From: Takakia lepidozioides
Lineage: Eukaryota; Streptophyta; Takakiopsida; Takakiales; Takakiaceae
Direction: 5' to 3'
Assembly: GCA_030704615.1 (NCBI GenBank)
Contig: CM060734.1
Span: 16,740,001 to 16,804,000, forward strand
Length of the DNA stretch: 64,000 nt
Shown here: positions 18,181 to 29,617 of the stretch, piece after piece
How the letters are laid out: the number at the start of each line of letters is the position of its first letter
How positions within the stretch are numbered: the stretch's first letter is position 1
Position numbers and translations under genes: made by a program
The notes under the pieces: model-generated
The model's input: the letters and a program-made list of their open reading frames with translations, nothing else
Databases searched by the model: none
Told to the model about the DNA's origin: nothing

Positions 18181-18865
18181 ACTCAGAGGGGAAGTTCTTC
18201 TAATTTCCCTTTCCCCTGTAAGTCCAAGAGTCTTTCTGCTTCCTTCTAGTTCTCTTGTCTCTCCTGTCTCTTCGGCTAAACCAGAAGATACCCCGACTAT
18301 TTTCCCTCTTGCTATTCCAGATGGAAACTTGGCCACATTCTGCCTTCAGTTAAAATCGTTTGCTGATGTCTCTCTTCATGACGCTTCTCCCCTGTGTGGG
18401 AATTAGGCAGTTGCCATTAACATGTCTCCAATTCTCTTTAGCTTTCCTGATGGGACTCAGGTGGGACTCCCTCTATTCTCCTAACTGGAGTCAATAAGTT
18501 CTCCACTGCATGGATCACTAAGAAAGACGTCCGTTCGCTGTGCAAGTTGTTGAGTGTCGCAAGATTCCTTTCGGCAGTGCACAGAGAATCAAAGGTCTGT
18601 GGGCCTACTGCTCCAGATTTGATACACCATTGACAATGCGCAATGCATTTTAGAAGGGCACGTTCTTTCCTATGCCTTTCCAAGGCCGTAGATCTGGAAA
18701 TGGACTGGGTTGTTTTCCTGATTGCCTCCCATTTTTTAAGGGATTTTAAAGCGGGAGATTGAGCCGAATTCCTAGAAGATGGCCACACTTTGGCCAGTAC
18801 TGTTATAAAATATGGAGACAAGATAATATCATGGTTGAGCTTGAAAAAGCTCAGGGACGGCACAA

Positions 18866-19115
18866 GTGAAGAAACCGATGTTGTCTAACATGAAGCAGTT
18901 TGATGTGTCGGACCCCATTTTCCAAGATACTACAGGCAGCACAATAATTTCGCGTTGGATTGCAAAGTACTATGCCCCTTTGTTTGAGAGCAACATCTTC
19001 AAACTTACTGTGGTAAGTCTCCAGACCCCAATGCTTTCCAAAGAATGCTACTAGTGGATTTCTCGAAACTGCCCATGTCCAAGTTGTTTCTGTCCCTTAG
19101 CAGGTGTCAGTTATT
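18866..19115 (+). pseudogene. Possible LINE ORF2 (RT entry) remnant
   Basis: After copy 2 of ORF1, the plus strand reads ISRWIAKYYAPLFES, which resembles the 'i...FY..LF' segment between LINE endonuclease and RT. In another frame it reads KSPDPNAFQRMLL, like the 'KSPGPDGF' entry to the LINE RT. The match is short and broken across frames, and no YADD-type active site follows. Order and strand agree with ORF1 upstream. Confidence 0.35.
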
Positions 19116-20686
19116 TACATGACCATTCTCGGAACCAACAGTTAGAGTGGTTGTAAACTGTGATCAGGTGGCTAAGGGGCAAGGAAACTTGCGCCTTCTT
19201 TGGGAGTTCACGTGCTAGTGCGCACCTGGCGCGTGCGCGTACTATAACTGCGCTATCGAGGGGGTTGCCTTGTAGTGCGGGCTCACGCGGAAGCTACGTG
19301 CTTCCGTTCATGTACTATAATCGTGTAGCCTCGGGACGAAGTTGTAGTGCGGCTTCGGCGTGTTCCCGTACCTCAGGCCAGCATTCCAAGGCGGACCCAA
19401 TTATAGTGATTGGGGCGCACGGTTGGTTCAAGGTTATCTTCCTAGTCAAAAAGGGTTCAAGGTGAACCTTTACTCAAGGTGATGCCAAAAAAAATGACAT
19501 CACAAGTGGTCGCAAGCAAATGTTGTTGCAAATAGGCGATTTGATCCTCGGGGAGGATCGTTCCTTGGCCTTGAAGTGGGCCAAGAAGAGTGCATTGGGA
19601 GGAGCTTGAGAGGCTCCACCCTTGGCCGGGACTTGGAGGAAGTCGACCGAACTAGCTAGTGGAGAGTAGAGTCAAGTGGGGGTTTGGTTCTTTGCCATGG
19701 GTCGCCATGGTACGGAAACAAACTCCTTGATGTGGGACGCCACAACTTGGATGTTCGTTTCTACAAAATAGACAAGTCGATGATGACATCGACTCCCTGT
19801 TGGTAGGGGTGTGTGTCACGGCCTTTGCCTTGAGGGCAGGGGGTTGGGACACGAGAGGGGCTGCCCTTGTGGTGGGGGCGGTGGCAACAATAGATGCGGG
19901 GGCTGAAGCACCCTTGAGTGCCCAAGGCACTCAAGGACGCGGAGGCGCTCAATAGGTGGAGCCCCGCACACCGGGTTGCGGTGGGGGTGGTTCCACGAGG
20001 GGTAGTGGTAGCTTAGCGGGACTTAGTGGGGGTGGCATAGGACTCACCATGGGGCGGAGACCTTTTTGTGGGAGTCGTGGGGAGTCTTGGGACTCATCAC
20101 GGTCCAATGGGGCCGTGGTGGGTGGGCCAAGACTCACCGCGACTCATCACCGGGAATCGAGGGTCTTCGTGGTGGTTCGCCATAAAAGGATGGTGTTATT
20201 TGTGGAACCCCCGCAGACAGTCACAGAAGTATATATAGGGAGTAGTAACCCCGAGAACGGTGTAAGCCCGTTGGTGTCCAAAAACTAGTGAGTAAGCGAG
20301 CGAGCCGGAAAGCGACCAAGGAGTGGGGAGCTATTCCGGACTGCCATCTACCAAAGGGAATTTCCACTAGGCCCAAATTGGTGGAGGGTTTGTTGGGGGA
20401 AGAAAGGGGGACCGTTATGTCCCGGTGAGCAGCCGAAGCTCCGAGTTGGCCCGGCGGCCAAGTTGGGAGTTAGGCGCGCGCATCAAAGCGAGTAACTATG
20501 ACTTGAAGGGGAGCTTACCGAAGTGAGGTGAGCGACACTGGAAGGACCTGAACAAAGAAGAGTTCTTTGTTGGAAATGGATTGGTAAAGCCGGGAGCCGA
20601 AGTAGACAGAGGTCTTGGAGGTCAGCTGAAGATTTGGTAGAGCAGAGGCAAAAATATCACAGACTTTCTGCAATATCAAATTGAGC
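19116..20686. other. GC-rich stretch without recognised gene; possible LTR-like promoter
   Basis: 19.20-19.40 kb contains near-repeats of TGTAGTGCGG and GTACTATAA. At 20232-20240 there is a strong TATA-like word (tatatataggg) followed by an even, stop-rich stretch that could be the transcribed start of an LTR. I found no matching second LTR or primer-binding site, so the class is open. Confidence 0.3.
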
Positions 20687-21382
20687 TCAGATGCCTCTAT
20701 TGGTGACGGTGTGAGAGTTGGCAGGCACTATCTGAAACTGGTCAGAAAGAACCCGCGAGATTGATAGAGTTTGAATTTCCACCCCCTTTGGGAAAAACCC
20801 CAAAGAGAAAAGTTGACGAATTTGTGGGTATCTATTTGTCAATGAGCCGTCCAAGGGAAGTGTACCAGAGGGGATGCAATCTACAAGGTCAAAGGTTGGT
20901 AACATGTGCCTTATTTGTTTCCCCGAGGTGTGCTTTTCTTTTCCACACAACATCCAACACCTGCCAGGGTCTTTAGTGAACACTTGGAAGAAAAAACAGG
21001 GAGAGAGAGAGAGAGAGAAAAGAACCTGGGGGGGATTGGGTGGAGGGCTGGGCTGGCGGGCTATAAGAGGAAGGTCCTCGTTGACAAGTGGCTGACTAGC
21101 GTCCACGATGGTTGGTGGGGAAACAGGGCTGGTGTTGTTGATGAGTGGAGGGGAGATGTGCATGGTGGTGACAGCTGTTGCCAGGTGATCCTTGTCACTA
21201 CTGATGTCATCTGGTGAGGAAACCGCATTGGTCTTTGAGGAAGCCGAAGAAGCACCAGTGTTTGTAACAACCACCCTGACCCCGTTGATGTAGTCCCTGG
21301 TCCTTTGCACCTCCATCCTATGGTTTTCTTCATCTATTTCCAGATCCAGAAATACCGACAGCAATTGGAAGCCATTAACCAA
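20687..21382 (-). CDS. Hypothetical Ser/Pro-rich reading frame
   Basis: A 231-residue minus-strand frame, partly low-complexity. A GA-repeat (about 21003-21018 on plus) makes a Ser/Leu run in the middle. The N-terminal third (FLDLEIDEENHRMEVQRTRD) looks protein-like and acidic, and the following Ser/Pro-rich part is disordered. No known domain is visible. It could be the end of a degraded element gene or a chance frame. Confidence 0.25.
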   Translation of the reverse strand: MVNGFQLLSVFLDLEIDEENHRMEVQRTRDYINGVRVVVTNTGASSASSKTNAVSSPDDISSDKDHLATAVTTMHISPPLINNTSPVSPPTIVDASQPLVNEDLPLIARQPSPPPNPPQVLFSLSLSPCFFFQVFTKDPGRCWMLCGKEKHTSGKQIRHMLPTFDLVDCIPSGTLPLDGSLTNRYPQIRQLFSLGFFPKGVEIQTLSISRVLSDQFQIVPANSHTVTNRGI

Positions 21383-22610
21383 GGGGTAGATGCAGACTAC
21401 ACTGGCTCAGTTTGGACTGCAATTTGCAGTTTTCGACTGACTGCTTGTCATATTATTCTTCACCCTATACACATAAGTATACATTCATAGCAAATGGACT
21501 TAGAATGGGTTAGCCACTTACCATATGTACATGTGGGTACAATTATTTTGGAATTTGGATGAAATCTCATGAAGCTATGGATTTTTGTAGGGAATTCCAA
21601 TGGACTGTCACAGTCCATCTAATGTCCCAAATGCCATATGAAAAACCTATTTGTGCAAAACCAATTCATATATGGACTTTACAACTAGATACACAATGTT
21701 TGAATAGACACAAATATAAATTTGTGAACAATTCCATCCATCCATCAAGACACTATGGACTTTTGTGTACCCAAAAAACCCCCAAAATGACGATTTGTCC
21801 ATAGCATTTTGAAAAACTCATATTTGGGTGGAGATCTTTGCTAAGAATATATATATATATATATTGTTATTGTCTCTAGGAGTTTTATTTTATTTTATTT
21901 TAACAGGGGGATATGCCCTGGTTAACTTTATAGAAAATATTTTGGGGGCTAGCCCTAATACATTATTTAGGATTATTTGGGGAAAAAAATTAAAACCCCT
22001 AATCGCCATAAGGCACACTCACCGTAATCAGTGGATGGAGAACTTAGCCGGAGAGCGTTTCCTTTGAGCAAAGTAGCAAGACAACTGTGGCGACCAACTG
22101 TCTAAAGCGATCGATCAGACCATTAATAGTAGAATTGGGATATAATTAGGCTAATATGATCAGGAAGTTTCCTAGGGATTAGCGACCAGCCAATCCCACC
22201 GGCTAATTATCAACAGTAGTTGAGCCTAGAAGCTGTCGCTGTGGATTTTATGTGTTTCCAGTTAACCTCCCGGTCGAATTCCGGGGAAGCTGTGGATTGT
22301 CGAGCGCCTGTTTCGCCATTGTAAGGGCGGAAGCTCCGGCCAGATGCAAGAGTCCTCCGAGGAGATGACACAGATGAGGTCGTGAAGCGCCCAGGTGTTC
22401 CTGAATGCCTCGTAGATGGCCTCCGCTCCTCTTGAATTGCAGCTTATTGTTATATGGACAAATTTCATAAACTACAAGATAATAATAAATAGCTATTATT
22501 TCTAAATAAGAAAAAATATTTATTAAAAAACAATTATAATAAAATATCTCAAATATTTGGGATGAGACCATTTATTAAATATGATTATTATACCATTGCC
22601 TATGAAGATT
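21383..22610. other. AT-rich stretch, no gene seen
   Basis: The stretch holds a TA microsatellite at about 21849-21868 and a short palindrome at about 21601-21621 (ATGGACTGTCACAGTCCAT). Several related ATGGAC words lie between 21490 and 21800. A GC-richer patch at 22260-22440 could encode a short minus-strand exon (AIYEAFRNTWALHDLI), with no recognisable family. Confidence 0.4.
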
Positions 22611-24591
22611 TTAAAAAACAATTGAACAAATATCTTTAAATAAAAATTTAATTAATTTTTTCTCATGGACTTTCAGTGGAGGGCACATCTGCCACTTTTG
22701 AGCCAGTGTAGTCTGCACTTGGTTCCTTATCTGAAGTGGGTGGCTTCCCCTGGGGGCTGAGAGCCATTGATTGTAAGTCCATATTGTCCCCAGTGGTGGT
22801 GGCATATTGCATATTTCCGCTTCTTCCATTAAGGCCAGCACCTGAGTAGGTGGCCTGCAGCTTAATCCATGGTGATCTTCTAAGTAAGCCCCCCACGAAA
22901 TTCTGGTTGAAGGGGACAAGAAGTAGTGGGGCAGAAAGGCCTCAAAGATTTCTTGAATCTTGTATTTGAATAGAATTTCCGGGCTACTGTTGGGCGAGTT
23001 CGCTCTCATAAATTGTTTGACATCCGAGGTCTTGACCCAAAGATTCAACACACTCCAGATCATCGGATGTGATGAGGATTGCAGGGGGGTTGCCTTTCCT
23101 GAATATCAGCAGTGTGATACACGAAGCCTTGGGAGCTGCGATTGTCTCTAGGGTAGAGCAACCAATCAAATCCAGGTTTGGAAATGAGCATGTGTTGAGG
23201 CAGAGATTGGCGAAGGAAGAATTGCATGAGATCCCTATAGTTATCTGTGGGCCACTTTGGGGCTTGTCAGCTGTGGTGTTGTTGAATTGTTGCTCATCTT
23301 TTCTTTGCCTTTGCTGACAGTGAATTTCCTTTGCTGGTGAACTCTGACCTCATCTTGCATAGGGTCCCTGCTGATGTCCAAGTTGGAGGGTGAAGCTGTC
23401 GGGGGCTGTATTGCAGGGAGTCCAGGTGATTCGGGGGCTGAACTGTTTGACCTCCAGTTGCCTCAGCTGGATGGGGACTAATGGATTGAATCCCATGAGT
23501 GAAGGTAGGTCGAGGCTTGTGGCAACCCATGACCAGGGTTCTGCATTGTGGCGGGGGGTGCCGGGGGGGATCTCTTACGTTTTGCTGATGGATAGTCAAG
23601 CTTGATGTGGCCGAGTTGGCCGCAATTAAAGCAGGCAGCAATATAGGTAGTATCTTCGATGAGTTGAATGGTGAAGTAGTTGCCATCCTCATCTATTGGT
23701 AGTCTCACATATTGCGGCAAGGCTTCCTCATTGGGCATCATTAGCAAAAACTTAGCACAACCAGCTTCATTGAGGCGGGATGCAATAGTCACAGAGCTCC
23801 AAGATAGATCTTGTCTTAAGTTCAATGTGCACATTTGGGGATTAAACACAGCCAGGCAGCCAAGATAGGAGCCAAAGTGATTGGCTATGTTAGGTAGGTT
23901 CACTAAATACTGGTCTGGAATGTAGGGGACTGATATGATTCTCGGGCCCCATAGTTTCCCATTTCTATGGCCCATTTTAGAAGACCATGGAAAGATATTT
24001 ACGTTGAAGCCTTTGTGTGCGGGTTGAATGAGAGAGCTTGGTTGGCAGCTTCCTTTGATTCAAAGACTATAGAATAGAATCCACGGCCTTTGGTGTGACA
24101 GAATTTTGTTTCAGTTCGCCGGAGCCCCCAAGATGTCTGATAGCCCAGTCACGGACATAGGCCCTGTCGACCTTCTTCCCTGGAAAGTGAACCAAAATAC
24201 CATGCTCCTCCAAGTCGGCCACCCTCTTCTGAAGGTCTGGAACATTCAGTAGAATCAATGGATAATCTTTGTCGAGCTCTTCCTGGTGCACCCTTGTGCC
24301 ATTAGACCAATCCCCATCAGTTGGCGGAAGGTGGGTCCCTCTGGTGTGGAACTGAGTCTCGGAATTTTGAAGAATGGTTGATGGGGGGAAATGGGACTAG
24401 AAATGAATGGGGGGGGGGGGTACTCTTACTGGAGCATTAGTCGAGTACTTCCTGGAACGCGCTTGGTGAGCCCGGAAGAACCCAGTCCCAGTAGAGGGTT
24501 GGGTTCTCCTCTGATGCTGTTGTATGCCTCCGCTGGGGAATCTTGACTCCATTGACTCATTGTGCTGATATTTAAAGAATCCAGGGGCCAT
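22611..24591 (-). pseudogene. LINE ORF1 (copy 3), DUF4283 plus CCHC
   Basis: Same family as the two plus-strand copies. From 24591 the minus strand reads a QRRTQPSTGTGFFRAHQA leader, then after a frame change ADLEEHGILVHFPGKKVDR and YVRDWAIRHLGGSGELKQ. After another change come IFPWSSKMGHRNGK and NHFGSYLGC (23975 onward). The zinc knuckle is CFNCGQLGHIKLDYP, in which the last Cys is Tyr, so metal binding would be lost. Frames from 23063 to 22611 may be the ORF1 tail. There are at least two frameshifts. Confidence 0.6.
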
Positions 24592-25104
24592 GACAAGAGG
24601 GAAATTTAACTGAACAGAAGGTGGACGCCCTGATCAACCCTGCGATTAGTGCTTAAACAGGAGGGGGGGATTAGGGGTAAGTGGGAGAGAAAGGCGAAAG
24701 AGGGAGCCGAGGTACTGGGAGAAGCGGGAAGCGCTGATGAGAGGCAGTCTATCAATTAGAGGCGGCTCCAATACGTCCAGCTGGGGGTGCTGAATGATTA
24801 GAAGAGATGAAAGAGGGAGAAAGCCTTGGGGATGAACTATGGTGAACGTACATAGAATTGGATCTTAGATTTACCCCTCCGCTGATGAGCATATCAAAGT
24901 GTAGGTTGTTTGACGGAGGAACAAGATGAAGGGTAATGGGGGTTGCAAATGCATGAGCGGTGAGCGGTGAGCGCATGAGCATTCATAGCGGAGTTTTCCG
25001 AACCTCGCCCAAACCTACACCAAACCACAATGAAAACCCAAAACGGAGCTCCCCAAAGTTCCCGCGTGTGGAGGTCGGTATACATAAACGTGATAATTTG
25101 AAGC
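24592..25104. other. No gene seen between LINE copy 3 and the palindrome array
   Basis: Short G-rich and A-rich runs, and a small repeat of GTGAGCG/GCATGAGC at about 24955-24982. A poly(G) run at 24411-24420 lies at the edge of the LINE copy. Nothing coding is recognisable. Confidence 0.4.
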
Positions 25105-25164
25105 TTGGTAAGAGGAAACGGAAATAGGGGGTATTTCGCCTATAACCGTGCCCGAATTTTGGGT

Positions 25165-27637
25165 GTTATAGTCGCCACAGACTATAACACGGTATGCGGA
25201 ATTGGGGTGAAGAACGTCTTCGAATTGGTTCCAATATTACAATGTGGCGAAAGCAAGTTGGTTAATATTATAGTCGGCACCGACTATGTGATCCCATTTG
25301 GGAGAACAACATTTACAAGATTGCGAACTACGTAGATGAGCGAAGGTTCTGTGTAGTCAGCACAGACTATAGTCGGCACCGACTTCATGCAGGCAAGATA
25401 AATGTGGCAAGTGAGTAGGCTCTGTGTTTGAAACTCCATCGAGCACGTTATTTGCCATGGCTGCAGCTTTTGAACTCATAAAGCATGCAAACGAGGTGTG
25501 TGGGTTGCCCTGATTACTACATGAGACGATCGCACTTCGAAAAGGAAGAGATGTGCATGAGGAGGGTACGATGCCACTCATTACCATTGCAGATTCCAGC
25601 ACGATATTCGATGCGTCGACTCAGTTTGACGAGAGTACGTTGGCTTCTAAGAGGAGGACGTAAATGAGGAAAAGTCCCAGGATGCAGAGGACGAGAAGAC
25701 CATTGAAGTAGTCAAAGTAGCATATAAGAGAAAAGTAATCCACAATATTCAAATCCACGCATATCAGTGGACAATATGAGAAAGTTAAAGATGGCACTGA
25801 AAAGCCAAGTGTTTACTCACTGAGAAATTGGGCGTCATAAAGTAGTGCATCTGATGAGACCATAGTTGGCCATGATACCTAGGGGCACAGTATGGGAACC
25901 AAGGACAAGGATCCCAAACTAACATTGCCTTCACCTCATTTATGGTGAGCGGCGCAACATAATATAGTATATATGCTTGCAATGGGTATAGGTCAGGGCA
26001 GGTGCACTCCGGACTTCTGGAGATGCAGACATTGTACACCTCCCCCGCTTTGGCCGATCCCGGTGTGCAGAATGTGTACACACGACCAATTCCAGGGCGG
26101 GGAACATCTTTGAATGATTGCACAATTGCCTTCAAAGATTGTCCTAGCTCGATCTTCTTGCGGGCTTGTGCACTCAATGGTTTTTGCCGATATATTTTTC
26201 CCCATCTCTTGGTGGCATATGTGTCCGGATCCAGGTGATTGCTATCATCCGCAACACTGTCCCACTCACCCTTGACAGTGCTCTTGTCGTCAGTAGGAAC
26301 AAGTCAAAATCCAGCTTGGGTCAAGGCGTCAACCTCCTCCTGATTTAAATTTGTCCCAACCATCACAGGCCACACGTCGGGAACATCAGGTGTGTCGAGC
26401 ACATATCGCCCTGCTTCACCACCGACGCAATACACGATATCTGTTGGACAGTGCCACATTTCCATCATCTTTGGTTTTGCCAAAGCCGGAGGATGGTGGC
26501 GACCAACATATTTTGGAGCAGGAACACCCAAACTGTGGAGTGGCCGGATTTCTTCTTTGCATGGCTGTTCACTGCCAGACCGTACTGCCCAACACTTTAA
26601 TCGTGAAGTGTCGGAGGTCTGAGCGATGTGCCAGCATGTTGTGGACACGGCGGTCTCCAAAACCGGCTTTTTTTGTTAGTGGAAGGTCATCCTCCAAGGT
26701 GTCTACAGACATGTCTACAATAGTTGTGCGCACTATTTGTCCACCGACACCTTGAGGGCGCTTGGGTGTGGTGCGGAGGTTCATGTCAGACCTCCATGAA
26801 TGAAGGTCTTTAAAGTTGCCGAGAACAATCTTCCGCTTCGTTGTCCGAGTGAGAAGGTCACCCTCGAGCCCTGGATTTCTACCATGGGGAGGAGTGCCCT
26901 CCACAAAACTTCTTACCGCCTCAGCCATCTTAAGAGGATCTGAAGCCCGCGCTGCCGCCCGTGTTGGTAATCGTTCGCGGTCGGGACTGGAACCTTTTGC
27001 AATTGTTGTAGGACGATGATTGCATAATGCCATCTGCTACGCTATAGTCGGTGCAGACTACACAATGAATGTTCTGCTCAAGTCAGCTGAACTTCATGTG
27101 AGCGGAGCCAATATCAAAGCAACACATTTAGGAGTACTTTGGAGACCTTATCTTATAGTCGGTGCAGACTATAAGCCACAATATTGCCGTTCCAACCGAT
27201 TTGGGCATTTGTAGGAGTAATTTGGATACCTAATCTTATAGTCGGTGCAGACTATAAGCAGTCGACAATAGTGCCATCTGCTACGCTATAGTCGGTGCAT
27301 ACTACACAATGAATGTTTTGCTCATGTCAGCTGAACTTCATGTGAGCGGAGCCAATATCAACACATTTACGAGTACTGTGGAAACCTTATCTTATAGTCG
27401 GTGTAGACTATAAGATAAAATATTGCCATTCCAACCGATTCTGGCATCTACAATGCTATAGTCCGTACAGACTACACAAACAATGTTCTGCTCATGTGTG
27501 CTGAGCTTCATGTGAGCGGAGCCACTATGAAAGCAATGTTGTGCTCATGTGGGCGGATATATATCAGCTCATCGAAAGATTTACAAACAAAACACAAAAT
27601 GTTCCCGATGGAATGTAATAGTCGGTGCAGACTATAA
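25165..27637. repeat. Array of TAGTCGGTGCAGACTA palindromes (11 copies)
   Basis: Eleven near-perfect palindromes, two arms of TATAGTC/GACTATA around a 6-base centre: 25165-25188, 25270-25287, 25353-25371, 25369-25385 (the last two overlap), 27042-27063, 27151-27174, 27235-27258, 27286-27307, 27391-27414, 27455-27477, 27617-27637. Four lie on the 3' side of the minus-strand transposase pieces; seven lie between two parts of it. Arms are better kept than the sequence between copies, and arm changes are often compensated. Family-specific clustered palindromes near a transposase suggest binding sites. Confidence 0.85.
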
Positions 27638-28214
27638 AATCCGACCTTTGCTCATGTGAGCTCACTGAAATAAGTAGGCATAAAAGACATTGCATGCAAA
27701 AACCGAAATCTTACATTGCGAACATAGCCTCCAAGTTGAAAGTAGCGGTATATCCACCATGACAGCCAGCTCTCCAGCGCGGGAACATCTTCATCTCAAG
27801 CGGCTCCCGAAGACGACCACCATGCTCGGATGGCCAGAAATGAGACCTCTGCTTCCGCCTCAGTATTTGCTGCTCTCCACTTCGTACAAAGCTGAACATG
27901 TGCATGTTGCAAGTTTTGGAAATGTACTTTTTGGTCCACTTGTCGAGACTCTGACCCCAATGGAATCCACATGTTCTCTCACGATTGGGAATCGGTTCCC
28001 CGCCTCCAAACACTTGACGAACGGCAGCCCAGTTGGCATTTGCATTGTCAGTCATGAATCCCCGAAATTGTGCTCGCCCCTTCCCTACTCGCAGCATCTG
28101 ATCATTGATGCATTCCCACATGATCTTCTGCGATTCTGTATCCTCACATTTCATTTCGCAAATTGCGATCGTCATGAGCTTGTGAAAATTTGGATGATAC
28201 ACGTGACAAGCCAT
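25785..28214 (-). pseudogene. MULE-like transposase, copy 2 (decayed)
   Basis: The first part (28214-27711) reads TMACHVYHPNFHKLMTIAI, then FRGFMTDNANANWAAVRQVF and RTCGFHWGQSLDKWTKKYI. This matches the transposase at 62.7-63.6 kb position by position (D in MTDNANAN, C and H in CGFHW). After the palindrome array come minus-strand frames 27033-26569 and 26660-26304 with no clear domain. Then 26177-25785 follows, where VYNVCISRSPECTCPDL looks like the first half of a SWIM zinc finger, usual after the DDE core in MULEs. The N-terminal part is missing and a GC-rich block abuts the start. The pieces may be exons, with the array in an intron. Confidence 0.6.
27026..27565. repeat. Tandem units of about 245 bp carrying the palindromes
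   Basis: Three successive, increasingly short copies share a palindrome, then ACACAATGAATGTTCTGCTC, a GAACTTCATGTGAGCGGAGC word, and a second palindrome before 'ccaaccgat'. They start near 27026, 27271 and 27455. The unit therefore carries two palindromes, and the array grew by unit duplication. Confidence 0.7.
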
Positions 28215-28234
28215 TGTACTCCCACCACAGGAAA

Positions 28235-28686
28235 CGGGGGGGTTAGCGTGACGTCGCTAAATTGCCATTTTGGGGCAGGGTGAAATCCCCATTTTGCGAC
28301 GCCCAGGCGTCGCAACACCGTCGCAGGGGCGTGGCAAGAATAGCGTCGCTATTATCCGACGGATGGGGGTCGCTAAGCACCGCCATCCCCCCGCGACGCC
28401 CCGACGTCACTTTTAGGCGATCCACAGCGCTGGCAGGGCCTCCTGCTAGCAACACCCGGCCGTCGCTCCCTTCCAGCCGGTGGCATTGTGTGGGACGACG
28501 GCGCGGCGTTGCTGATTGTTTTTCTCTTGGAAGTGCCCGGAGGTGCTTCAAAAAATTGAGACACGTGGCGCCATGGGGCGTTGCCAGCCGGCTGCGTGGG
28601 GCCCATCTTGCGATGCCTGGGCATGGCAACAGTCAGGCAAACGTTCCAGAGGGGTTGGTTCTAGCGACCCCCATAAGTCGCAAACG

Positions 28687-28718
<32 letters not shown>

Positions 28719-29050
28719 ATCGCAAGCAGCGACCCCCGGCCAAAAAAACCCGTCGCAGTGGGCCACACCCCGTCGTCGGCTCTGGCAACCCCGCCCACAC
28801 AAACCCCAATAGGGGGCCACGCCATGCCGTCGGTGCTAGCGACCCCCCACAACAAAACCCGTCGCATGGGAGTCAGGGTTGGCGACGGCGGGGGTTGTTG
28901 CATGCGACGCCCAGGGGTGGCAACATGCGACGCCCTGGGGTTGTTTCATGCGACCTCCAGGGGTGGCCTACTATTTTGCATTGAATTGGGGGTGGATTTT
29001 TGTTTTTTCCCTGGCTTTTTTTGGGGGTGTTGGGGGACGTCACCATAGGC
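28235..29050. repeat. GC-rich block dense in GTCGC/GCGAC words
   Basis: More than a dozen GCGAC or GTCGC words lie in about 800 bp, some paired into palindromes such as GCGACGCCCAGGCGTCGC at about 28298-28315. It contains a poly(A) run of about 30 at 28687-28716. Near the two ends the sequences GTGACGTC (28249) and GACGTCAC (29036) face each other, which may mark inverted ends. It abuts the truncated start of transposase copy 2 and could be an insertion that removed its N-terminus. Long frames in it are by-products of the base composition. Confidence 0.55.
28687..28716 (+). repeat. Poly(A) run of about 30
   Basis: An uninterrupted A run inside the GC-rich GTCGC block. It stands out against its surroundings and could be a retroposed tail or a replication-slippage tract. 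Confidence 0.9.
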
Positions 29051-29617
29051 TATTTCTCTTGCAGGTGCACAAGTATGGTTTAGTGCATGATCAGTATGAG
29101 CAAGCATGAATTGACGCCCGAGGGTGAGCTCGGTGCGGCACAAAATGAATACAAGGTGAAAGATGGAAATTTACAAGCAATAAGTGTACATGTTTTGCCC
29201 ACAAGGGTTCAGACGTAGGCTGATTCCGTGATCTACACTTTGACTACGACTACTCGGAGTCATCGGAGTCATGGCTATCCGATGAGCCTGATGATGACTC
29301 CGTGGAGGATACTCTATCGCTAGCACCCGGCCGGCCCTGTGCCGGAGCAACTGAAAGGGGTCCCCACAGAGCTCTCATCCACTCCTGGCCTGCATGATCC
29401 CCCCCCCTCATCCCATACTAGTGCCATGTAATTATGCACTAACCCCCTCCGAGTGTGCCATGTTAGTCATGAGGGATTTCCAACCATGTTCCTTGCAATA
29501 GTTGTACTCTATCCGGGAGGGCGTCCACTTAAACACGCGTTGCTACACATGCCGAGCGAGGGGAGGGAGGAAGAGTAAGAGGAAGGGAGTGAGGGAGAGA
29601 GAGATTTGGATTGAGAG

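Noticed and set aside
18438-18863. Minus-strand frame resembling a LINE linker (FFKLNHDIILSPYF)
   Set aside because: The surrounding LINE pieces are on the plus strand and no minus-strand RT follows, so the likeness is too weak to list as a gene.
25997-26755. Plus-strand frames opposite the decayed transposase
   Set aside because: They are mirror frames of the minus-strand coding pieces, which carry the SWIM-like and other protein-like features.
28262-28984. 240-residue plus-strand frame in the GC-rich block
   Set aside because: It is made of repeated GTCGC words and a poly(Lys) run from the poly(A) tract; overlapping frames on both strands are equally long.
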